A DNA stretch of 64,000 bases from Rhypophila decipiens (Eukaryota; Ascomycota; Sordariomycetes; Sordariales; Naviculisporaceae). A model generated the notes under the pieces. The model saw nothing but the letters and a program-made list of their open reading frames with translations, did no database searches and was not told the origin of the DNA. The stretch is from positions 372,001 to 436,000 of the forward strand of contig MU858056.1 of the NCBI GenBank assembly GCA_033297075.1, in the 5' to 3' direction. A program made the translations under genes and the position numbers. Shown piece after piece: positions 56,725 through 64,000 of the stretch; the first letter of the stretch is position 1, and each line of letters opens with the position of its first letter.

Positions 56725-58334
56725 CACGGAGGAGCCAGTCGGGGGACAGGGAACACGAAGCCGGTTGCTGTGCTGCTGCTCAAGTGATCTTTGACCGCGC
56801 GTGGCGGCGGGCAAGTCGGGGAAAGAGAGAACTGAAAGCATGAGAGATTTTGTATAATACGTTACTGTATATGCAGGAAGGTGCGGGCGAGGGGGGGAAA
56901 GGGGACGTGATGTGATGGGCACACCGGTTCTTGGGGGGGGAATGATCAGGTAATATATGAGAATCTTGTATGCTACACGCTGCGAGCTCTGCATTATCGC
57001 GTCACACAGCAGATGCCGCACGCTACATATCCAAGTTGGTTACATTCGAATGGATCATGGTGATAGGATGGAAGGAAGGGCTAGGTATTTGTATCTGGGC
57101 TATTAATTATATCGTCTGTCGCTGAATGTGACTGGATTGGTTTTGATATGTCCAAAAGGTAAGGATACCGGCTAGTTATGAAGTTGGCATAACCTGTCTG
57201 GAAAGATCCTTGGTACTTGGGAGAACTCGTCTTCGGATTTTGAACACGATAGGGAATATAAATCACGGCTAGGGCTGAGACTACCCCTAGATGGGATATC
57301 AAATCGAGTGGCAGTGCGGCGAGCGCCCATTTCGAGGCTGGAACTCGGGTACTCCCTCAGACAAAAGATGTGCGGGTAGAGTCGGCCGTTGGCAACAAAA
57401 CTGTAAACTTTCATGTTGGAGATGTTGTGGATTCGAGGTGGTCAAAATCGGCCAGGCCCAGGGGTCCAGGTCGCCGTTTTGACTTTTGAGGACTTGAGTC
57501 GGAGGTGGGGGATCAAGCGCCGGGGGGTTGGGTGGTTGTGCACGGACCGCCAAGAGTTCCCCAGGTCCCACTTATAACTGAAGAGCAACGATGAGCTTCC
57601 ATGATCGAAAGCAAGAAGCCTCATCGAGGTGAAAAGTACGGCGTCTGAGTATGAGCTACATGTACCCCGTAGGGTTGTAAGTCTTAGTATCACGTACTTT
57701 ATACAGTGTGTACAATAGCGTTGGAAGAAACCGGTATGTACCGTTGTTTGCTTAATGCGGATAGGAATCAACCTAATCCGGCAAGTGTATCTTCTGTCAT
57801 CGACATCGACATATGTACTGTTCCATTCCACGGTATAATACGGATAACGGGTGTCCACGAATCTATTGTCCGCGTAAGTTATATAACCTCCTCTAGACTC
57901 GCTCGGTAGTCTTTTCACAATAGCCACGGGCAGTACGGATACCTCATGCGCATCAACTGTGAAATGGAGTATGTGCAGTACCGAATGTGGTGTTCATATC
58001 CAGGACCGGGACTGGGCTGCCGAATTCGACCTGCATTCTCTCTTTCACACGCGCAAAAGCCCACGCCCCACGCCTGCCCACTGTTCCTCCCACACTGTCC
58101 AGTTATTCCTGGGTTCCAGCCTGCCTTCCACAGCACCTGCAGCTACCTAGTTCTAGCAATTGAACTGTCCATTGTAATCGTAGTTGTGGTATGGCGGTTT
58201 TCTTTCTCGACCCCTCGTACAGTACCTTCTTCTTGGGTGCCAGAGCTTCCCCTCTCTTTCTAAACTTTCCCTTCCACAACTGTTTCTTTGTCCATGAAGT
58301 CATTTCCAACTTCCTACACCACCTTCAGAAGCAG

Positions 58335-58375
58335 CATTCCTCCTCTTCCTCTTCCTCCTCCTCCTCGCTATCTAT
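58335..58375 (+). repeat. TCC/TTC pyrimidine tract
   Basis: A run of CCT, TCC and TTC triplets in the presumed 5' leader of the KH-domain gene. Such CT-rich tracts are common near fungal transcription starts. Confidence 0.7.
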
Positions 58376-59225
58376 CCCCTCTAAACCCCGCCGCTCTCCT
58401 TCGCACCGTCCTCTCCAGTCTCGCAGGATCCTTCAATCCTTATCCCAGGATCCTACTGCTGAACCACATACAGTATCCTCCCTTCCGCCTCCCTGGGTCG
58501 CCCCGTCGTTCCCAAGGCCAGCTCGGGAGCCGATCTCCACTTTTACCACTCGACAATCCATAAGGCGACTCCTGCATCTCCAATCTCCAACCTCCGTGCC
58601 TTCTCACCTCCCCAGCTCAACCTTAACAGCCTGAATCCCGGCCAGTGAAGCTTGAGTGAAAGACTTTGAGCTAGCACCAATTGGCCCCGCTTTGGCGTAT
58701 CTTGACCACCGCTCCTTGGTGCCCGGTACTGTCTGTCTTCAACTTAACCCAGCGTAATTCTAGAAGGTATGTGCACCGTACCTACCCCGCCAAACGTTTA
58801 TCGAGCTTTGAGGGCAGGTCTCGAGCTTTATTACGGAAGACGCACCGTTTCCTTCTTCCACTTGTGAAATTTAGTTGGAGAGCATTTGTCCCACTGCACT
58901 CCATCACTTCCTACCGTTACTTCTAGCAAGTGTCGTCAATTCGTTCCTCCAATTGTCTTTTGGCCTTGAGCAGCTTTCCATTTGGACTTCTTTTGGATTA
59001 ACCGCTGCGTTCTTTTGATCAATCTTCAACAGCAAGCTAACCTCCCGCATCAAGCAAAATCATCACCTTGATCCCGGTTTTTCTTTGACACTGTCGCGCG
59101 GCTGAAATCAAAGCTCGCCGCCTCCTTCAATCCAGTCCCGGTACGGTTGAAGCCCCAACCTAGCTTTTGCCACTTACTTACCCTCCACTTCATCAAATTC
59201 AGAATCCCGAATTTACAAGTCAAAC

Positions 59226-60421
59226 ATGTCGTCGGCTCAGGATCCGATCCCCTCCAGTGGAGCTGACCTAAGCGATGCCCTTGAGGCGCTGAAGATCAGT
59301 GACAACGAGCCTCGCCTCGGCCCTGATGGAGAACCCGCCCCCAAGACCGATGAGGAGTATGCCCGCACACAGTTGACGCTCAGAGCCATCGTTTCTTCCA
59401 AAGAGGCCGGTGTCATCATTGGAAAGGGTGGCCAGAATGTCGCTAGTTTGCGGGAGGAGACCGGCGTCAAGGCTGGCGTCAGCAAGGTTGTTCAAGGCGT
59501 GCATGACCGTGTGCTGACCATCACTGGCGAGTGCGAGGCAATCTCGAGAGCATATGGCAAGGTGGCTGAAAACCTGCTCGAAGGTGCACCAGCTATGGGA
59601 ATGGGTGGAGTTGTCCAAAGCGGCACACACCGTACGTATAAGCTCAGCCTTGCCATCATGGGCATCTTTTTCTGACTTTGTGAACAGCCGTCAAGCTCTT
59701 GATCTCCCACAATCAGATGGGCACCATCATTGGCCGAAATGGTCTCAAGATCAAGCACATCCAGGATGTCTCCGGCGTGCGCATGGTTGCACAAAAGGAG
59801 ATGCTGCCACAATCGACGGAGCGGATAGTCGAAGTCCAGGGCACCCCCGAGGGAATTCAGACTGCCGTTTGGGAAATCTGCAAATGCCTGGTCGACGATT
59901 GGCAACGCGGCACCGGTACGGTGCTTTACAACCCAGTTGTCCGCACCCAGACTGGTCCTGGCGCACCGGCAGCCAGTGGGGGAAACAGCTACGGCCAGGA
60001 ACCGAAGCAATACAACTCTCCTCGGGTCTTGCGAACCGGTAACGGCGCCGATTTCAGCAACGGGGGGCAACGCCCCTATAATCGCCGTTCCGATTCTGAT
60101 GCTGCCGGCCGCGGCCCGCCAACCCACGATGCAAACGGCGAAGAGATCCAAACCCAGAATATCAGCATCCCCGCTGACATGGTTGGTTGTATCATTGGTC
60201 GCGGCGGATCCAAGATCAGCGAGATTCGCAAGCGTTCTGGTGCTCGGATTTCCATCGCAAAGGCGCCACATGATCAGACCGGCGAACGCATGTTCACCAT
60301 TATGGGGACTGTCACGGACACCGAGCTCGCAATGTACCTCCTGTACGAGAACCTGGAAGATGAAAAACTTCGTCGTCAGAAGGCCGCTATAGCCTCGGAG
60401 TTAGATGCTGCGGATTCGTGA
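59226..60421 (+). CDS. Triple-KH-domain RNA-binding protein (Rnc1/Pbp2/Hek2 type)
   Basis: A poly(C)-binding-type protein that likely binds mRNA 3' UTRs. Two exons, 59226-59631 and 59688-60421, with a 56-bp intron; 379 residues, close to S. pombe Rnc1 (about 398) and yeast Hek2. Three KH domains each show the GxxG loop: GKGG (about residue 64), GRNG (about 150) and GRGG (about 305). The linker between KH2 and KH3 is Gly/Asn/Arg-rich. Intron 1 falls exactly between KH1 and KH2. The start ATG follows a long pyrimidine-rich leader. Whether it is the orthologue of Rnc1, Pbp2 or Hek2 cannot be decided from sequence alone. Confidence 0.93.
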
Positions 60422-61896
60422 ACACAGTCATCAACAGGCCTGGGTATATGGGTGGCGCCAGCCTACTGCCAGCACTGATGTATTTGGGGGCATTTGGAAC
60501 GGCGATTTAACCACCAAAAGCGCCCCCCGCACGTTCTTTTCCCTTCCTCTCTCTACAAATGGCACCACTCCCTTATTTCTAGCCCATTCTCCGGGGACCG
60601 CCGGGCTATCTCACAAAAAGTCACTGGCTGTCGAACCGGTCCTGCGAACATGCGTGGCGCTAGCTCACTGGCCGCCGCCACCTTATTGTCCTGTGCTCGG
60701 AGCATTTGGAACGCACTCCTGCTTCCGTCTCGACTTCCAAGCCAGGATATTATCCTCCTTATATGTTCTCACCAAATTCCCACAAAATTGGCCGCCTATT
60801 AGCCCTCGTCAACCGTCGACTCACCATCTTTTTCTCTCTCAATTATTCAAATCCAGATCCTACCCTCGCGGCAACGCTTCGATTAAAACACCAGAAACTA
60901 CCGACTCGAACGCTACTCTGTCTCCTTCACTTCCCCTTTCTTATCGAGACGGGATACTCTTGGCTTATATATCTTGTGTCCCGCATATCGGTTACTCTTC
61001 GGGCTGCTGCTTAAACAGGTCGAGCTGTCAATGGGACTGTTCAAGATGTCTGAAAGTGGACATCTATCTATATCCAAGAGCAGATGATATACGAGCATTA
61101 TGAAGATACGAAGAATATGAGGTTTTCCGTGATGGTTCCAAAGACGTTCCGCTTAACGCGGTTGTACTCGTGAATGTTTCTCTTGCTCGGTGTGATTATA
61201 CTGATATTGCTCCATTGTGGATGGGAAAGTAATTCTGTCGATGCAACAAAATCCTCAATGATATAACACCTTCCTGTGAATTCATGGCTAATTTGCGGCC
61301 ATGGATTTTGAACTCCAAAGGTCACTGGTACAGTATTAGTCCGGTAATGCAGGTACGGATGCCAGTGTCCCGTAGCTGGGTCCCAGCATATCACCCTCTG
61401 AAATATAGGTAGCACTTCCTACACACCGGGGCCCAATGGAGACCGCCGTGGTACCGCGATACCAAACCAATACACAATGTATGATACGGATACCCCTGTT
61501 ACGGATCATGAGCTTGGTTGCCGAATTGCGAGACTTTAGCGTAACCCCGGGGGTAGCTCGCGCCTGCACGAATGCGACAGCGTTGCGGCTCGAAAAGCCA
61601 CTCTGTCCGGATCCTCACTGTAAAATAATACATAAACTGATGACACTCGACAGTTCTTCAGAACTCCCGGTTTCTAAGATGGACTGGAAACTGTATTCTG
61701 GCCACGTTGTCGCGTTATAAATCTTGGCTTCATTGCAGGAGGACCTTTATCTTCGTCTCCAACGTTCTTTCCTTTCTGCGACATTCAACTTTCAAGCGCG
61801 CTCACTACGTCGCAATATTTGCATCCACTCCTTTGACACCAATATCAGCCCCCTATCATTGTGCTTCCAAGACTCACATCGAGACATCCAGTGGCA
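60422..61896. other. Intergenic region between KH gene and hut1
   Basis: About 1.5 kb on the same strand, with the KH-gene 3' UTR and the hut1 promoter. No gene found; a 232-codon open frame at 60405 overlaps the KH 3' end and has no motif. Confidence 0.5.
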
Positions 61897-63308
61897 ATGG
61901 CACGCACCAAGCAGGCTACGCCTGTTCGGCGCGAGGTATCTTCCGAATACTTGAGCAAGAATGACAGGTTACCGAGAGAGAGCGAGAGAGCGTCGAGTGG
62001 CAAGACTATCAGTGATGTTGCAGCTGTTGCGCAAACCGACTCGTCAAAGGCCCTGGCGATATTGCCCAAGAAGGAGGCCGGCTTCGTCACTTTGGTGATA
62101 GACATCGCGGGCATCTACGCATCTTTGTAAGAGAAGAACCATTGGCGCACCACTCCATCAAGACAACCCGAGAGAGCCCGACTAACAAACCGTGCCACTT
62201 GGAAAGCCTCACATGGGCCTACCTCCAAGAAAAGCTCACGACGACCAGCTATACCGATGCCGCAACCTCTACCCCCGAGAGGTTCAAGTTTCCCGTCTTC
62301 CTGCTCACCGTCCAGGCCCTCTTCGCAGCGGTGGCCGGCAAGCTCTTCATCCTCGCCTCGACCCCCCGCGGAAAGCCGGTGCCGTCCGCGATCCCCAACC
62401 TCAAGATCCTCCCGCCACTGCTCCTCGTCGCATTCACCAATGCGCTCGCCGCGCCTTTCGGCTACGCTGCCCTCGCCCACGTCGACTACATCACCTTCAT
62501 CCTGGCCAAGTCCTGCAAGCTCATCCCCGTCATGTTCCTACACATCACACTCTTCCGAAAGAGATTCCCGCTCTACAAGTACCTGGTCGTGGCGCTGTTG
62601 ACCTGCGGCGTGGCCGTGTTCACCTTGCACTCTGGGTCCAAGAAACACAAGGCCAGCACGCATTCTGGGCAGACTGCGTGGGGCATCTTGCTCCTGGGTA
62701 TCAACCTCCTCTTTGACGGCTTGACGAATAGCACCCAGGATCACATCTTTAGCAACTTCCAGCCGTACGCCGGGCCTCAGATGATGATGGCGAACAATTT
62801 CTTGTCTGGGCTTATCACCGGTAGCTATCTGCTGTTGAGCCCCTGGCTGGTACACACCCCCTTGGGACAATGGTTCGGCATGGATGCGACAGGCAAAGCC
62901 GGCGAGCTGGCTTCTGCGCTGGATTTCCTGAGGAGACACCCCGCGGTCTGGAGGGACGTGCTCGGGTTTGCGTTGACGGGCTGTGTCGGGCAGGTTTTTG
63001 TTTGTGAGTTGTTATTCTTCTCAGTTCATTTTCGCAGGCGAACAGAAAGGCTAACATGGAAAACAGTCCATACCTTGTCTACATTCTCCTCTGTCGTGTT
63101 GGTGACTGTCAACGTCACCCGCAAGATGTTCACCATGATTCTTAGCGTGCTTGCCTTTGGCCATCGGCTCACAAACATGCAATGGCTCGGCGTTGGCCTC
63201 GTGTTCGGTGGTATCGGTATCGAGGGTGCTATCGCGAGGCGTGAGAAGGCTGCCAAGGAGGCTGCTAAGAAGGCTGCTCGGGCTGTTGAGGGAAAGAAGG
63301 CTCAATAG
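61897..63308 (+). CDS. hut1: Hut1, ER UDP-galactose/UDP-sugar transporter homologue
   Basis: A nucleotide-sugar transporter of the SLC35B family in the ER membrane, supplying UDP-sugars to the lumen and supporting protein folding. Three exons: 61897-62126, 62207-63003 and 63067-63308; introns 80 and 63 bp; 422 residues. The start ATG lies before MARTKQATPVRREV, a basic Ser-rich tail of about 65 residues. Splicing gives GIYASF then LTWAYLQEKLTTTSY, a family signature, and the second splice restores FVFHTLSTFSSVVLVTV. About ten hydrophobic helices follow, with the TRKMFTMILSV motif. The C-terminus ends KKAQ, a dilysine ER-retrieval signal. The second intron is 63 bp, a multiple of three, with no in-frame stop. 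Confidence 0.94.
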
Positions 63309-64000
63309 TTTTTCATTATTCATTTTCATCATTTACTGGTTTTTTAGAAGATCAAGCAATTTCTGACTATTTGTTTTTTCTGTCAGAAAAAAAAAGGACA
63401 TGGCCTTTGCATAGTTGTTGGAGCATCGTTCATATACCACTTACATGTTACATACACAGTATATATTTCTTGTTTTCGGGCGTTGAGTAGGTCACTGAAG
63501 AATATCCACGCAGCTTCTTGCGTACAACCACCAAGGCAATCGACTGTTTCACTCCCATCTTCAATTTGGTCTAATGGTATATCGGGGACAAGGGAACAAG
63601 GCTACTCGTTAGTTGAGATGAGAACCCGGGGGATTGTTAAAACGAGATTAAAACTGGGTACTACCTACATTCAGTCTCATTGGTTTTCATCTGGTCATTC
63701 AGTATCAAGCCTGCCCGCCCTTTCCAGCTGGGGATGAAAGAGATCTATCTCTGGTGTTGTTAGAACCAGATCAAACTAGAGGCTTCTTTTAGTCTCATTG
63801 CTGTAGTACAAAAGTATCATGTTCACAAAGGCATGCCCACGTAATCTATCTACTAAAATTCGGGAGAGTTATGAAGATACGGTAGGTATGTGAATATATA
63901 TATACATGCCTATAGTATGCGTATATAGTATGTATAGACGGGGGTTATTTATTATCTGAGAAGCCAAGAGAGAAAAAGGATCCATCCCAAGCTTATAAAG
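63309..64000. other. Right flank, no gene seen
   Basis: This is the hut1 3' end and AT-rich sequence; near 63893-63905 is an AT dinucleotide run. No coding or RNA feature. Confidence 0.5.

Larger units (their letters stand above)
55238..59225. other. 4-kb intergenic region before the KH gene
   Basis: No gene found. It holds the F-box 3' UTR, an (AGGT)5 microsatellite at 56705-56724, and a pyrimidine-rich stretch from about 58200 that probably belongs to the KH gene's long 5' leader. Confidence 0.5.

Noticed and set aside
60405..61103. 232-codon open frame after the KH gene
   Set aside because: It overlaps the KH 3' end in another frame and has no recognisable residues; taken as 3' UTR.

Overview
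The window is nuclear DNA of a filamentous ascomycete (Pezizomycotina, most likely a Sordariomycete). The signs are short introns of about 50-80 bp with GTAAGT-like donors and CTAAC/CTGAC branch sites, proteins with long Ser/Pro/Gln-rich stretches, and orthologues of fungal regulators such as PacC and the Neurospora-type Sea4, Hut1 and PAS kinase. I recognise 17 protein-coding genes and one tRNA-like Pol III element. I see no bacterial-type operon, CRISPR array, intact transposon or secondary-metabolite cluster. It is mostly core-genome housekeeping and signalling.

Layout. 1-3.55 kb: no gene found. 3.6-8.8 kb (+): a Ser/Pro-rich protein with a C-terminal Cys-rich zinc module, then a low-complexity plus coiled-coil protein. 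9.65-11.6 kb (-): pacC, the alkaline-pH zinc-finger regulator, followed by a 2.2-kb upstream region holding 18 copies of PacC's own binding hexamer. 13.8-17.3 kb (-): sea4 (GATOR2/SEACAT, TORC1 control), divergent from efg1 (pre-rRNA processing, 17.8-18.6 kb, +). 19.4-20.8 kb (+): a dsRNA-binding-like protein. 21.7-23.7 kb (-): mitochondrial helicase mrh4. 24.3-26.5 kb (-): a glycogen-binding (CBM48-type) protein with a hydrophobic C-terminus. 28.5-29.8 kb (+): iwr1. 30.8-32.3 kb (-): a Myb/SANT-like protein. 34.5-35.9 kb (-): a histidine-phosphatase-fold protein resembling TFIIIC tau55. 37.1-38.8 kb (-): an aftiphilin-like protein. 39.8-42.3 kb (+): a TBC1D5-like Rab GAP. 42.8 kb (-): the tRNA-like element. 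43.8-47.3 kb (-): PAS kinase. 47.3-53.2 kb: a long gene-poor stretch. 53.2-55.2 kb (+): an F-box/LRR protein ending in a CaaX box. 59.2-60.4 kb (+): a triple-KH RNA-binding protein. 61.9-63.3 kb (+): hut1, an ER nucleotide-sugar transporter.

How they fit together. There is no single pathway, but nutrient and pH sensing recur: PacC (ambient pH), Sea4 (amino-acid signal to TORC1), PAS kinase (carbon/energy status) and the glycogen-binding protein. Ribosome and RNA work also recurs: Efg1, a TFIIIC-like protein, Iwr1, Mrh4 and the KH protein. Gene models were built by hand from GT-AG (once GC-AG) splice signals that keep the reading frame; several need very short exons that automatic annotation could miss. 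Functions rest on recognising family motifs in the translated sequence; no database search was run.
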